Source of the DNA: WHSW01 sp963821025
GTDB taxonomy: Bacteria > Actinomycetota > Thermoleophilia > Solirubrobacterales > 70-9
Assembly: GCA_963821025.1 (NCBI GenBank)
Contig: CAWGCG010000003.1
Location: 124,001-188,000, forward strand
Reading direction: 5' to 3'
DNA length: 64,000 nucleotides
Part shown: in pieces, positions 33,574 through 42,242 of the stretch
Numbering within the stretch: the stretch's first letter is position 1
Layout: the number at the start of each line of letters is the position of its first letter
Notes under the pieces: model-generated
What the model saw: the letters and a program-made list of their open reading frames with translations, nothing else
Told to the model about the DNA's origin: nothing
The model's database searches: none
Program-made: the position numbers and the translations under genes

Positions 33574-35745
33574 ATGGCCGGCGGTGGCGGGACGCCTTCG
33601 AATCGCACCAGGTCGGTCGTCAGCATCGCCCTGGCGATCGTCGGCGCGGTGCTGGCGCTGTTCGGGGCGATCCTGTTCTACGCCCGCACCGAGGTGATCG
33701 ACGAGCGCGCTTTCGCCGATCACGCCGCGGAGGCGTTCAAGGACGATCAGGTTCGCGAGCTGATCGCGACCGAGGTCGTCGTCCAGCTCGCCGAGCGCGG
33801 CTCTGCCGACCTGGTGGCGGCGCGGCCGCTGTTGCAGTCGGTGGTCGACACGGTGATCGAGACGGAGCCGTTTCGCGACGTCCTTCGCGAGGCCGCCCGG
33901 CAGACCAATCGCCTGCTCTTCGTGCGTGAGCGCAACAACGTTGCCTTCAACGTCTCCGACGGGCTCGAGGTCGTGCGCTTTGCCCTGCAGTCGGTCTCCC
34001 CCAAGCTCGCCGAGGCGCTGCCGCGCGACATCGATCTGGCGCTGGTGAAGCTCAAGCGACGCGACTTCGCTCGCCAGAGCCTCGAGGTGGCCGATCGGAT
34101 CCGCGTGCTCGGGATCATCGCCCCGCTGCTGGCCCTGCTGGTGCTGGTCGCGTCGGTGGTGGTGGCGCCGGACCGTCGCATCGGGGTATTGCGCGCGGCG
34201 CTTGCCGTGGCCGCGGCCGGCGCCGGGGTCGCGATTGCGCTGCTGATCTTCCGCGCGCGGCTGCTCGCCGGGGTGATCGGCACCGATGAGCTCACCGACG
34301 ACGACGTTCGCGGGGCCGTGGGCGGCATCTTCGATGCCTTCCTCGGAGGCCTGGTCGCCTGGGGTCTGATCATGGCGCTGACCGGATTGGTGGTCGCGGG
34401 GGCGGGCGCCGCCCTCGACCCCGAGCGCGACCTCGATCCGGCGACCCGCCTGCGACGCCGGCTCAGCCAGCGTCCGCGCAGCGGCGTCGGGCGGGTCCTG
34501 CGGGCGATCGTGGCGATCGGCGCCGGGTTCGTCATCGCTCTCGAGCCATTGCTCGCGCTTCAGGTCGTGGGCCTGCTGGCGGGCGCCTGGCTGATCTACT
34601 TCGGCACCGGGGAATTGCTGTTGATGCTGCAGCCCCCTGCCGAGCCCGGGGTCGACCATGAACCGACCCGGCGGCGCGCCCTGTTGCGAACCGGTGTGGC
34701 GGCCGCAGCGGGGGTGGCCGCGATCGTGATCGCGGTCGTCGTCTTCACCTCCGGAGACGGGCCCCGCGAACTCAACTCAGCTCCGCGCAGTGGCTGCAAC
34801 GGCGCTCCCGAGCTCTGCGACCTGCGCCTCAATCAGGTCGTCTTCGCTGGGACTCACAATTCCTTCTCGGCGGCCGATAGCGGCGGTTGGTTCATCGCCA
34901 ACCAAAACCGGACGATCGAGCGCCAGCTATCCGACGGCATCCGCCTGCTGTTGCTCGACCCGCACTGGGGCGTCGCCGACGCTCGTGGCCGGGTGCGAAC
35001 CGACTTCGAAGCCGAGGGCCGCGATCTCAACCGGGTGGCGAAGGCGCTGCCCCCCGCGACGCTGGCAGCGGCCCAGCGGCTCGCCGGCGACCTCGGGGTG
35101 CGGACCGAGTCGGGTGGCGAGCCCGACGTGTTCTTGTGCCACACGGTCTGCGAGCTGGGTGCCACCCGGATGACCAAGGCGCTCGATGACATCCGCACCT
35201 TCCTCGAGGCGAATCCGGGCGAGGTCCTGATCTTGTTCATCGAGCCCTATGTGCCACCCGCGGAGATCGCCAAACGCCTCGAATCAGCCGGGTTGAGCGA
35301 CTATCTGGCGGAGCTCGAACGAGGCGCTCCGTTGCCCACCCTGGGCGAGTTGGTGAAGACCAACAAGCGCCTGGTCGTGCTGACCGAGCGCGACGCCGAC
35401 GGCTCGCTGCCCTGGTACCTCGACGGGTTCAGTTTCGTCCAGGACACGCCATTGGGCGCGACAAAGGTCGAGCAGCTGAGCTGCGAGCTCAACCGCGGCG
35501 AGCCCGACAGCCCGATGCTGATGCTCAATCAGTGGGCCGACGTGTTCCCGCCGCGCCAGAGCGCGAACCCCCCGTTTCAGACCGGCCAGGTGCTGCTCGA
35601 CCGTGCCCACCGGTGCGCGCGCGAGCGCGGCCTGCCGGCGAATCTGATCGCGGTGGACTTCTACGACCGGGGCGCGCTGATCGAATCCGTCGATGAGCTC
35701 AATCGTGAGAGGATTGCGGCGGCCGAACGACGGATGAGGAGGTAG
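33574..35745 (+). CDS. Multi-helix membrane protein fused to PI-PLC-X-like phosphodiesterase domain
   Basis: The protein has 723 residues from ATG 33574; GGAGG lies upstream. Residues about 1-340 hold about five membrane helices around a soluble helical insert (helix 1 at about 12-32; the others between about 185 and 340); a further helix at about 373-395 precedes the catalytic part. Residues about 410-720 resemble a phosphatidylinositol-phospholipase C X domain: VFAGTHNSFSAAD with the first catalytic His, RQLSDGIRLLLLDPHW, VFLCHTVCELG with the second His, and VLILFIEPYVPP. Metal-free bacterial PI-PLCs cleave inositol-phosphate headgroups. Attaching this domain to a polytopic membrane part is unusual and suggests a surface-exposed enzyme acting on the cell's own lipids. 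It leads an apparent operon with a glycosyltransferase, a deacetylase and a membrane protein. Confidence 0.7.
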   Translation: MAGGGGTPSNRTRSVVSIALAIVGAVLALFGAILFYARTEVIDERAFADHAAEAFKDDQVRELIATEVVVQLAERGSADLVAARPLLQSVVDTVIETEPFRDVLREAARQTNRLLFVRERNNVAFNVSDGLEVVRFALQSVSPKLAEALPRDIDLALVKLKRRDFARQSLEVADRIRVLGIIAPLLALLVLVASVVVAPDRRIGVLRAALAVAAAGAGVAIALLIFRARLLAGVIGTDELTDDDVRGAVGGIFDAFLGGLVAWGLIMALTGLVVAGAGAALDPERDLDPATRLRRRLSQRPRSGVGRVLRAIVAIGAGFVIALEPLLALQVVGLLAGAWLIYFGTGELLLMLQPPAEPGVDHEPTRRRALLRTGVAAAAGVAAIVIAVVVFTSGDGPRELNSAPRSGCNGAPELCDLRLNQVVFAGTHNSFSAADSGGWFIANQNRTIERQLSDGIRLLLLDPHWGVADARGRVRTDFEAEGRDLNRVAKALPPATLAAAQRLAGDLGVRTESGGEPDVFLCHTVCELGATRMTKALDDIRTFLEANPGEVLILFIEPYVPPAEIAKRLESAGLSDYLAELERGAPLPTLGELVKTNKRLVVLTERDADGSLPWYLDGFSFVQDTPLGATKVEQLSCELNRGEPDSPMLMLNQWADVFPPRQSANPPFQTGQVLLDRAHRCARERGLPANLIAVDFYDRGALIESVDELNRERIAAAERRMRR

Positions 35746-35750
35746 GGAGT

Positions 35751-36866
35751 GTGCGCGTCCTTTACGGCGTCAACGGAGAGGGCATGGGACACGCGACCCG
35801 ATCGAGGGTGGTCATCGACGATCTGCTCGAGCGCCACGAGGTTCGCGTGGTCGCCTCGCAAGCGGCGTTTCGCTACCTCTCGGCATGCCTGCCCAGCGTC
35901 GAGGAGATCTTCGGCCCGAGCTTCGCGATGGAGGAGGGGCAGATCCACCGCTGGGCGACGGTGGTCCAGAACGTCCGCAACGCCCGCCAGGAGCTGCCCG
36001 ACACCGTTCACCACTGGGTCGCCTCTGTGGACGAGTGGAAACCGGAGGTGGTGATCACCGATTTCGAGCCGCTGAGCGCCGTCTTCGCCCGGCTCACCCG
36101 CACCCCGATGATCGCGGTCGACAACATCAACATGCTCGACCGCTGCCGCCACGACAAGGAGATCATCGGCCACGAGCGCGAGGACTTCATGCTCGCCAGG
36201 GCGGTCACCCGGGCGATGGTCCCGGGTGGGATCGAGTACCTGGTCACGACCTTCTTCGAGCCGCCGATCAGGCGCCGGGGCACGGTCTTGGTGCCACCGA
36301 TCGTGCGCCCGGAGATCGAGGCGGCGAAGCCCGAGCGCGGCGACCACCTGGTCGTCTATTCGAGCGGCGACCCGGTGCTCTTGGAGGCGCTCCAGGCGAG
36401 CGGCATGCGCTGCCGCGTCTACGGGATGCGCGACGGGCCCGAGGGGGCCGAGACCGACGGAAACCTCGAGCACCGGCCGCGGTCGAACGAGGGCTTCGTC
36501 GAGGACCTGAGAACGGCGCGGGGAGTCGTCGCCGGCGGCGGCTTCTCGTTGCTGAGCGAGGCCGTCTATCTGGGCAAGCCGGTGCTCTCGATCCCGCTCC
36601 GCGGTCAGTTCGAGCAGCTGATGAACGCGCGTTACCTCGAGCGCGACGGCTACGGGGTCTGCGCCCCGGTCGTCACCCAGGAGGTCCTGGCGGACTTCCT
36701 CGCGCGACTCGATCAGTTCGAGGAGGCGCTCGCCGGCTACGAGCAGGATGGAAACACCGTGACGCTGCGGACGATCGACGAACGTGCAACCGTGGCGGCA
36801 ACCGAACAACCGCGCGAACTGCGCCGTGAGCGGCGAGGCGCCAGGAGAAGGAGGGCGGTCCGATGA
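35751..36866 (+). CDS. Glycosyltransferase of the MJ1255/GT28-like type
   Basis: The protein has 371 residues from GTG 35751, with GGAGGTAGGGAG just upstream. It has a GT-B pattern: MRVLYGVNGEGMGHATRS (Gly-rich acceptor loop), VVITDFEPLSAVFARL, and the C-terminal donor loop VVAGGGFSLLSEAVYLGKPV followed by SIPLRGQFEQLMNARYLE, close to MurG-like transferases. It probably adds a sugar from a UDP donor to a lipid or glycan. The end overlaps the deacetylase gene by 4 nt; 5 nt separate it from the PI-PLC-like gene. The Arg-rich tail (RRERRGARRRRAVR) may be membrane-associated. Confidence 0.8.
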   Translation: MRVLYGVNGEGMGHATRSRVVIDDLLERHEVRVVASQAAFRYLSACLPSVEEIFGPSFAMEEGQIHRWATVVQNVRNARQELPDTVHHWVASVDEWKPEVVITDFEPLSAVFARLTRTPMIAVDNINMLDRCRHDKEIIGHEREDFMLARAVTRAMVPGGIEYLVTTFFEPPIRRRGTVLVPPIVRPEIEAAKPERGDHLVVYSSGDPVLLEALQASGMRCRVYGMRDGPEGAETDGNLEHRPRSNEGFVEDLRTARGVVAGGGFSLLSEAVYLGKPVLSIPLRGQFEQLMNARYLERDGYGVCAPVVTQEVLADFLARLDQFEEALAGYEQDGNTVTLRTIDERATVAATEQPRELRRERRGARRRRAVR

Positions 36867-37582
36867 ACCGCAAGGCAATTGCCGCTGCCGGGGTCGGCGC
36901 GGCCGGATTCGCGATCTTCAACGGCCAATGGCCGACCTCACAGCTCTACGGGGCGACGATCTGTCGCGGCCCGTCGACCGAGAAGAAGATCGCGCTCACC
37001 TACGACGACGGGCCGAACCCGATCTACACGCCGAAGCTGATGGAGATCCTGGCGCGCTACGACGCCCACGCCAGCTTCTTTTTGATCGGCCAATGGGCCG
37101 AGCGCGAGCCCGAGCTGATCCGCGAGCTGCACGCCGCTGGCCACGCGGTCGGCAACCACACCTACACGCACCCGACGATGCCGCTGCTGAGCTCGGCCCA
37201 GGTGACCGACGAGCTCGCCCGCTGTCGAGCGGCGGTCGAAGCGTCGGGGGTCGAGTTCACGCCCGCCGACGGGCACCCGATGATGCGCCCACCCTACGGG
37301 CGCCGGCGTCCGGGGACCCTGCGGGCGATGCGCGCGGCGGGCTACGCGCCGGTCACCTGGTCGGTCACCTGTTATGACTGGCGCAAGACCGCGACCGAGC
37401 GCAAGGTCGCGCGCAGGGCGATGCGGGCGATCGAGGGCGACGTGATCCTCCTTCACGACGGCTGCAACCTCGAGCCGGCCGCCGACCGCTCGCATTCGGT
37501 CGCCGCGACCGAGGACACGCTGAAGAAGTACACCGCCGAGGGCTACCGCTTCGTCACGATCCCGGAGCTGATCGCCGGCTGA
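36863..37582 (+). CDS. Polysaccharide deacetylase (NodB domain)
   Basis: The protein has 239 residues from ATG 36863, overlapping the previous stop. Residues about 5-20 are weakly hydrophobic and may be an export signal. Motifs: ALTYDDGPNP (D48/D49), GNHTYTHPTM (metal-binding H99 and H103), RPPYGRRRPG, and VILLHDGCN with the late catalytic His. All metal and base residues are present, so it should remove acetyl groups from an amino-sugar polymer or lipid-linked glycan. Coupled to the glycosyltransferase upstream. Confidence 0.85.
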   Translation: MNRKAIAAAGVGAAGFAIFNGQWPTSQLYGATICRGPSTEKKIALTYDDGPNPIYTPKLMEILARYDAHASFFLIGQWAEREPELIRELHAAGHAVGNHTYTHPTMPLLSSAQVTDELARCRAAVEASGVEFTPADGHPMMRPPYGRRRPGTLRAMRAAGYAPVTWSVTCYDWRKTATERKVARRAMRAIEGDVILLHDGCNLEPAADRSHSVAATEDTLKKYTAEGYRFVTIPELIAG

Positions 37583-37588
37583 GCAGCG

Positions 37589-38374
37589 ATGCCCGAGGCC
37601 TTCTTCATCACCGACTTCTGGAACGATCAGCTGGTCGCCAACGACCGCCAGTGGCTGTTCCTCGTGCTGGTGGGCGTCGTGGTCTCGTTCGGCTTCATTC
37701 GGCTCTCCACGCGGCTCATGCGCAGCCCGCGAGTGCCCTGGTGGCCGGGGAGCGTAGTCAGCGAAGGCGGCCTTCACGTCCACCACCTGATCTTCGGTTT
37801 CGTGCTCATGGTCGCCGCCGGGACGATCAGCTTCGCCGGGTTCGCGGTCTCACCCATCTACGAGATCTGCGCCTTCCTGTTCGGGGTCGGCGTCGGGCTC
37901 ACCATCGATGAGTTCGCGCTGATGCTCTACCTCGACGATGTCTACTGGGCCGAGGAGGGCCGCCGCTCGATCGACGCAACGGTGATCGCAATCTCGTTCA
38001 TGGTCTTGATCCTGATCGGCGTGCAGCCGTTCGAGATCGACAACCAGGATCCCGGGACTCTGGTCCTGAGCCTTGTCCTCGTCGTCCTCTACTTCGGCGT
38101 GATCGCGATCAGCTTCCTCAAAGGACGCGTCTGGCACGGCCTCTTCGGGTTCTTGGTCAACCCGCTGGCCATATACGCCGCCTGTCGGATCGGCAAGCCC
38201 GACTCGGCCTGGGGGCGCCGCCGCTACGGCGAGCGCAACCCGCGCAAGCAGGCGAAGTCCGAGGGCCGCTTCCCGCCCGGCCGGCGCACCGACCGCTTCA
38301 AGGAAGGCATTCGCACCGCGCTCGGCGGTTCAACCGACGACGAGTATCAGGGCAAGCTCGCACGCCGGGGCTAG
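37589..38374 (+). CDS. Integral membrane protein with His-rich HVHH motif
   Basis: The protein has 261 residues from ATG 37589, 6 nt after the deacetylase stop. There are about six membrane helices. A conserved-looking GGLHVHHLIFGFVLM (H63, H65, H66) and GLTIDEFALMLYLDDVYW place His and acidic residues near helix ends, which hints at metal binding or catalysis within the membrane. The C-terminal about 60 residues are basic and cytoplasmic (RRRYGERNPRKQAKSEGRFP). Related proteins are widespread in actinobacteria, sometimes near lysyl-lipid enzymes, but the function is unknown. Last gene of the operon started at 33574. Confidence 0.65.
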   Translation: MPEAFFITDFWNDQLVANDRQWLFLVLVGVVVSFGFIRLSTRLMRSPRVPWWPGSVVSEGGLHVHHLIFGFVLMVAAGTISFAGFAVSPIYEICAFLFGVGVGLTIDEFALMLYLDDVYWAEEGRRSIDATVIAISFMVLILIGVQPFEIDNQDPGTLVLSLVLVVLYFGVIAISFLKGRVWHGLFGFLVNPLAIYAACRIGKPDSAWGRRRYGERNPRKQAKSEGRFPPGRRTDRFKEGIRTALGGSTDDEYQGKLARRG

Positions 38375-38384
38375 GTCATTCCCC

Positions 38385-38639
38385 ATCCGTCGGCGACTCA
38401 ACCTCACACTCTGCGGCCTTGGAGCACTGGCGCTGCTGATCGTGCCCGGCGCCCGCGCGGCGAAGCCACACCAGCGGCTCGAGCGCGCGCTGGTCGCCGC
38501 GACCCGCAGCGGCAGGCGTTCGCTGAGCTTCTCCGTCAACCGCCAGCTGGCGCCCGACGCCACCCGTGTCGATGCGCCCGAGGCGTTCGCGGTGCTGCGC
38601 CGCGACTACGCGCTCGCCGTCTGCGCGCTGTTGAAGTAA
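38385..38639 (+). CDS. Candidate short secreted protein without a canonical start codon
   Basis: An open frame with strict G/C third positions reads IRRRLNLTLCGLGALALLIV followed by PGARAAKP, a convincing signal peptide, and ends ...AFAVLRRDYALAVCALLK at 38639 (84 residues). The first ATG/GTG/TTG in frame is GTG 38442, which would delete the signal, so I place the start at ATC 38385 as the most economical choice. Alternatives are a damaged start codon or a sequencing error. It begins 11 nt after the membrane-protein gene and its last 34 nt overlap the convergent gene at 38606. Confidence 0.4.
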   Translation: MRRRLNLTLCGLGALALLIVPGARAAKPHQRLERALVAATRSGRRSLSFSVNRQLAPDATRVDAPEAFAVLRRDYALAVCALLK

Positions 38640-39316
38640 TCGCGCAGCTCGAGGAAGAGGATGACCACTACCAGGGCGTACACGGGCCCCGTGGCGAGCT
38701 CCGCGATCACGGCTCCGGTCCACTCGCCGGCGATGCCCTCGCCGAGCGTCGCGGCCGAAAGCGACCGGGCCGCGCCGGTGGCGGCGTCGCTGAGCACCAG
38801 GACCGGGAACACCAGCCAGAACACGAGCCAAGTCCGCTGGCGAACCAGCTCCCGGCTACGCCCGAATGCCGCCCTCACCCCGAGCCCCTCGAGCTTCACC
38901 ACCGGGGCGACCAGGGCGAACCAGGCGAGGAACAGAAGGCCCGGGACGATCAGCGCCAGCAGCCCGAGGGCGACGATCAGGACGTATAGGAGATCGACAG
39001 CGGCGAGGCGCCAAAACGGCAGCGCCGCGATCAGCTCTCGTAGCGAGCGGCGCCTGCCCTGGTGGTGGCGCTCATCGACCACGACGCCGGCGACAAGTCC
39101 GGCGTAGAGCACCTCGCCGAACAGGGCCGCGGCGGAATGGCCGACGGCCGCGACGATCGCCGCGGCCAACAGCCCCGCGTCGAGCTCTGAGTCCTCGACC
39201 TCGTTGAACAGCTCCTGCAGCGAGTCATCGAGGACCTCGATCAGCGCCAGCGGCCCGTAGACCACCAGCCCGCCGGCCAGCAGGGTCGGCCAACGAGCGC
39301 GCAGCACCCGCCACAT
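38606..39316 (-). CDS. Polytopic membrane protein of unknown function
   Basis: The protein has 236 residues from ATG 39316 (MWRVLRARWPTLLAGGLVVY); the frame stays open to a TTG at 39451 but that extension is Arg-rich and poorly supported. There are five to six helices, with VDLLYVLIVALGLLALIVPG then LLFLAWFALVAPVVKLEG and AFGRSRELVRQRTWLVFWLV, the arrangement found in the glycerophosphoryl diester phosphodiesterase membrane-domain/YIP1-like family in which W..VLRPAW-type starts are common. No catalytic motif is visible. Confidence 0.6.
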   Translation of the reverse strand: MWRVLRARWPTLLAGGLVVYGPLALIEVLDDSLQELFNEVEDSELDAGLLAAAIVAAVGHSAAALFGEVLYAGLVAGVVVDERHHQGRRRSLRELIAALPFWRLAAVDLLYVLIVALGLLALIVPGLLFLAWFALVAPVVKLEGLGVRAAFGRSRELVRQRTWLVFWLVFPVLVLSDAATGAARSLSAATLGEGIAGEWTGAVIAELATGPVYALVVVILFLELRDYFNSAQTASA

Positions 39317-39462
39317 CTGGGCGATGACGCTTCGAACCCCGAGCTCTCGCTTGGTTGCCGACGCGGCGATCGGGCGGATCCTATTGGCGTCCGAACAGGC
39401 TGCCCGACGGCGGCGTCCCGAATGAGCAGGCGAAAAAATCAAGCTCGTCAAACGTCGCTAGA

Positions 39463-39468
39463 TAACCT
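39463..39468 (+). promoter_or_regulatory. Predicted -10 box of the 39476 hydrolase
   Basis: TAACCT ends 7 nt before ATG 39476. The upstream sequence is AT-rich for this genome (GCGAAAAAATCAAG). Confidence 0.4.
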
Positions 39469-39475
39469 CCCGCCG

Positions 39476-40384
39476 ATGAGCGACTCCGCCGTCGAGAGCG
39501 CCGCCGGCGAGCGGCTGGCGCCCGCGAACGGGATCGAGATCGCCTACGACGAGCACGGCGACCCCGGGGGCGACCCCCTGGTCCTGGTGATGGGCCTCGC
39601 CACTCAGATGATCCACTGGGAGCCCGAGTTCTGTGAGCTACTCGGCGAGCGCGGCTACCGGGTGATCCGTTTCGACAACCGCGACATCGGCCACTCGACC
39701 AAGATCGACGCCCCGGTGCCCTCGACCGCGGCGATGCTCTCGGGCCTCGGCCACCCGGCCTACAGGCTCACCGACATGGCCGCCGACACGGTCGGCCTTC
39801 TCGACCACCTCGAGATCGAGCGTGCCCATGTCGCCGGTATCTCGATGGGCGGGATGATCGCTCAGCAGCTGGCGATCGAGCGCGCCGATCGGGTTGCGTC
39901 GCTTTGCTCGATCGCCTCGACGACGGGCAGCCGCCGGCTCGGTCTGCCGCGGCTGCGCGCCTTCGGCTCGCTGCTGGCAAAGCCGCCGCGGGGACGCGAG
40001 GCCTACGTCGAGCAGGCGGTGAAGACGTTCAGCGTGATCGGCTCGCCGGCCTACCCGATGGACGAGCCGCGCTTTCGCGCCCTTGTCGCGGCGGCCTATG
40101 ACCGCAGCTTCTACCCGCAGGGGGTCGCGCGCCAGCTGCACGCGATCACCGCCTCGGGTGATCGCACACGGGGCTTGCGCTCGCTGCGACGGCCCGCCGT
40201 TGTCATCCACGGCGACAGCGACCCCTTGGTTCGCCCGGCGGCCGGAAAGGCAACCGCGCGGGCGATCCCCGGCGCCCGGCTGCGATCGATCGAGGGAATG
40301 GGCCACGATCTTCCCGCGGCACTCTGGCCGCGGCTGGTCGAGGAGATCGACTCGAACGCTCGCCGCGCGCGGGTCGCCGCGTGA
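39476..40384 (+). CDS. Alpha/beta-fold hydrolase
   Basis: The protein has 302 residues from ATG 39476. VMGLATQMIHWEPEFCELL and RFDNRDIGHSTKI form the N-terminal part; the triad is VAGISMGGMIAQQ (Ser), HGDSDPLVRP (Asp) and EGMGHDLPAAL (His). The RFDNRDIGHS segment is typical of a hydrolase subgroup that includes aclacinomycin methylesterase-like proteins. Its stop overlaps the thioesterase start by 4 nt, so the pair probably acts in sequence on an acyl ester or thioester. Confidence 0.75.
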   Translation: MSDSAVESAAGERLAPANGIEIAYDEHGDPGGDPLVLVMGLATQMIHWEPEFCELLGERGYRVIRFDNRDIGHSTKIDAPVPSTAAMLSGLGHPAYRLTDMAADTVGLLDHLEIERAHVAGISMGGMIAQQLAIERADRVASLCSIASTTGSRRLGLPRLRAFGSLLAKPPRGREAYVEQAVKTFSVIGSPAYPMDEPRFRALVAAAYDRSFYPQGVARQLHAITASGDRTRGLRSLRRPAVVIHGDSDPLVRPAAGKATARAIPGARLRSIEGMGHDLPAALWPRLVEEIDSNARRARVAA

Positions 40385-41097
40385 GCTCGGGCGCAGCCCT
40401 GGCCATCGTCGACGAGCCTGGGCGCGGGCGCGTGTTCGAGCGCACGATCATGCCCGGGATCGCGGATGCGGGTGACGGGGGGCGAGTCTGCGTCGACGCG
40501 CTCGCGCGCTGGCTCCAGGACGTCGCCTACCTCGACCTCGTCGACGCGGGCCTCGAGGCCGACGGCGCGTGGATCATGCGTCGCGGCCGACTGGTGGTCG
40601 AGAGCTTCCCCCGCTTCGGTGACGAGGTCGAGCTGCGCACGTTTTGCAGCGGCATCGGGCGCTTCTCGGCCGAGCGGCGCACCAGCATGCGGGGTTCGTC
40701 GGCACGCGTGGAGACGGTTGCGATCTGGGTCTGGCTCGACGCCGAGACGCTTCGGCCGCGTCGGTTTGGCTCCGAGTTCGCCGAGCTTTACGGGGAGAGC
40801 GCCGGTGGTCGTGATGCCGGCGTTCGTCTCGGTCATCCCGACCCGCCCACGGATGCGGTTTCGACCTCCTGGCGATTTCGCGCGAGCGACATCGACGTCG
40901 CCGGCCACGTCAACAACGCCAGCTACCTCGCCCCGCTGGAAGAGGAGCTCAGCGGGGGCGAACCGCAGCGGATCGAGCTCGAGATCGAGTACCGCGAGCC
41001 GGCCCATGCCGGCGAGGTCGCGATTCTCAGCGCGGGGTCGCGTCGCTGGATCGTCGGACGCGAGGGCGCGGTGCACGCCTCAATGGCGATCGGATAG
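40381..41097 (+). CDS. Acyl-ACP thioesterase-like double hotdog protein
   Basis: The protein has 238 residues from GTG 40381. The first hotdog repeat carries RVFERTIMPGIADAGDGGRV and YLDLVDAGLEADGAWIMRR; the second FRASDIDVAGHVNNASYLAP has the Asp/Asn/His set used by plant-type FatA/FatB thioesterases. A helix between them and the ETVAIWVWLDAETLRPRRF strand match this family. It should release a free acid from acyl-ACP or acyl-CoA. Its last 18 nt overlap the convergent patatin gene. Confidence 0.75.
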   Translation: MSSGAALAIVDEPGRGRVFERTIMPGIADAGDGGRVCVDALARWLQDVAYLDLVDAGLEADGAWIMRRGRLVVESFPRFGDEVELRTFCSGIGRFSAERRTSMRGSSARVETVAIWVWLDAETLRPRRFGSEFAELYGESAGGRDAGVRLGHPDPPTDAVSTSWRFRASDIDVAGHVNNASYLAPLEEELSGGEPQRIELEIEYREPAHAGEVAILSAGSRRWIVGREGAVHASMAIG

Positions 41098-42162
41098 CGG
41101 GCTGGTCGCGTTCGGTGTCTGGATTACGCGCGGCCACTGCGCGGGCGGTCCCTTGGGTCGGCGGAGCTTCTCCGGCGCCCCGCGCGGCAACTCACGCAGC
41201 AGGTCAGTGACGCCATTGGCGCGCAACTGCTCGGCGACGGTGCGCCGGGCTACCTCGATCACGCGGTTTCGGTTGCGGGTGCTCATCAGGTTGCGGCTGA
41301 TCACCTCGAGGTCGGCGCCGGTCGGCTGCACGAGGACGACCTCGACCCCCGCCAAGCGCAGCTTGCTCGCCTCGCTGCCGAGGCGGCGGCCGGCGGCCTG
41401 GCGAAAGACGACCGAGCTCCACTCCCGCGGGTCGAGCGCACGCACCGGGTGCAGCGAGGAGGTCGGGTTGAGGCAGATGACCAGATCGAGCGGATCCGAG
41501 CGCAACAGGTCGAGGTTCGACGGCGAGCAGATGCCGCCGTCGACGTAGCGGCGACCGTCGATCTCGACCGGCCGGTAGAAGCCGGGAATCGCGCAGGAGG
41601 CGGCGACCGCGTCGGCGAGGTCGGCCTCGGGCGCGCCGTCCGAGCCGAAGGCCACCCGACGGCCGGTGGCGTAGTCGCAGGCGACGACCCAGAGCCCTGG
41701 ATGCGAGGCCCAGCCGCTGGGCACCACCCGGCGGACCTGGTCGCGCAACGGCTCGTGCGAGAAGACTCCACGGGGCAGCCAGCCGCTGATCACGCTCGCC
41801 GGGGGATGGCGGTGCGGGCGCACCAGGGTGCGCAGCGCCAGCGGCCACGAGCCCGGGCCCAGCGGTGGCCATCCGCGATCGAGGCGATAGACGGCGCCAC
41901 CGGAGCGGTCGGCGTCGGCGGCCGGGCGGCCCTCGGCGTCGAGGAGTCCCTCGAAGTGCTCTCCGGAGGAGTGGGCGACCATGAACCAGGGCGGGACGCC
42001 GGCCGCGAGCAGCCCCGCGAGCATCGCCCCGGCCGAGGTGCCGACGATCCGATCGGCGCTCGCCGGGTCCCAATCGGTTTCGACGGCGAGCGCATCGAGC
42101 CCACCGGTCAGCCAAGCGCCGCCCTGGACGCCCCCCGCTCCGAGGACGAGACCCACCCTCAC
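41080..42162 (-). CDS. Patatin-like phospholipase
   Basis: The protein has 360 residues from GTG 42162. The oxyanion loop LVLGAGGVQGGAW is followed by VGTSAGAML with nucleophile S43 and a late YVDGGICSPSN with the dyad Asp (DGG). These are the hallmarks of bacterial patatins, which release fatty acids from glycerolipids. It is soluble, with no signal peptide, so probably cytoplasmic or membrane-peripheral. TAACGT at 42170-42175 lies 7 nt upstream of the GTG (leaderless). The pairing with a convergent acyl thioesterase points to acyl-chain turnover. Confidence 0.8.
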   Translation of the reverse strand: MRVGLVLGAGGVQGGAWLTGGLDALAVETDWDPASADRIVGTSAGAMLAGLLAAGVPPWFMVAHSSGEHFEGLLDAEGRPAADADRSGGAVYRLDRGWPPLGPGSWPLALRTLVRPHRHPPASVISGWLPRGVFSHEPLRDQVRRVVPSGWASHPGLWVVACDYATGRRVAFGSDGAPEADLADAVAASCAIPGFYRPVEIDGRRYVDGGICSPSNLDLLRSDPLDLVICLNPTSSLHPVRALDPREWSSVVFRQAAGRRLGSEASKLRLAGVEVVLVQPTGADLEVISRNLMSTRNRNRVIEVARRTVAEQLRANGVTDLLRELPRGAPEKLRRPKGPPAQWPRVIQTPNATSPLSDRH

Positions 42163-42169
42163 CAGGGTG

Positions 42170-42175
42170 ACGTTA
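42170..42175 (-). promoter_or_regulatory. Predicted -10 box of the patatin gene
   Basis: TAACGT on the minus strand, 7 nt before GTG 42162. Confidence 0.4.
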
Positions 42176-42185
42176 CACGGGGTCG

Positions 42186-42214
42186 TTGACCCCGGGGCCC
42201 AGTCGATATAGGTT
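42186..42214 (+). promoter_or_regulatory. Predicted promoter of the small secreted peptide at 42243
   Basis: TTGACC (42186-42191), a 17-nt spacer and TAGGTT (42209-42214). Transcription would begin near 42221, after the only upstream TTG codons of the peptide's frame. Confidence 0.45.
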
Positions 42215-42242
42215 GGCGCGGGGGACGATCAGGGAGGCGACG

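Noticed and set aside
42186..42242. TTG 42186 or 42213 as start of the small secreted peptide
   Set aside because: They coincide with the predicted -35 and -10 boxes and would put basic residues far before the signal; the Shine-Dalgarno is downstream of them.
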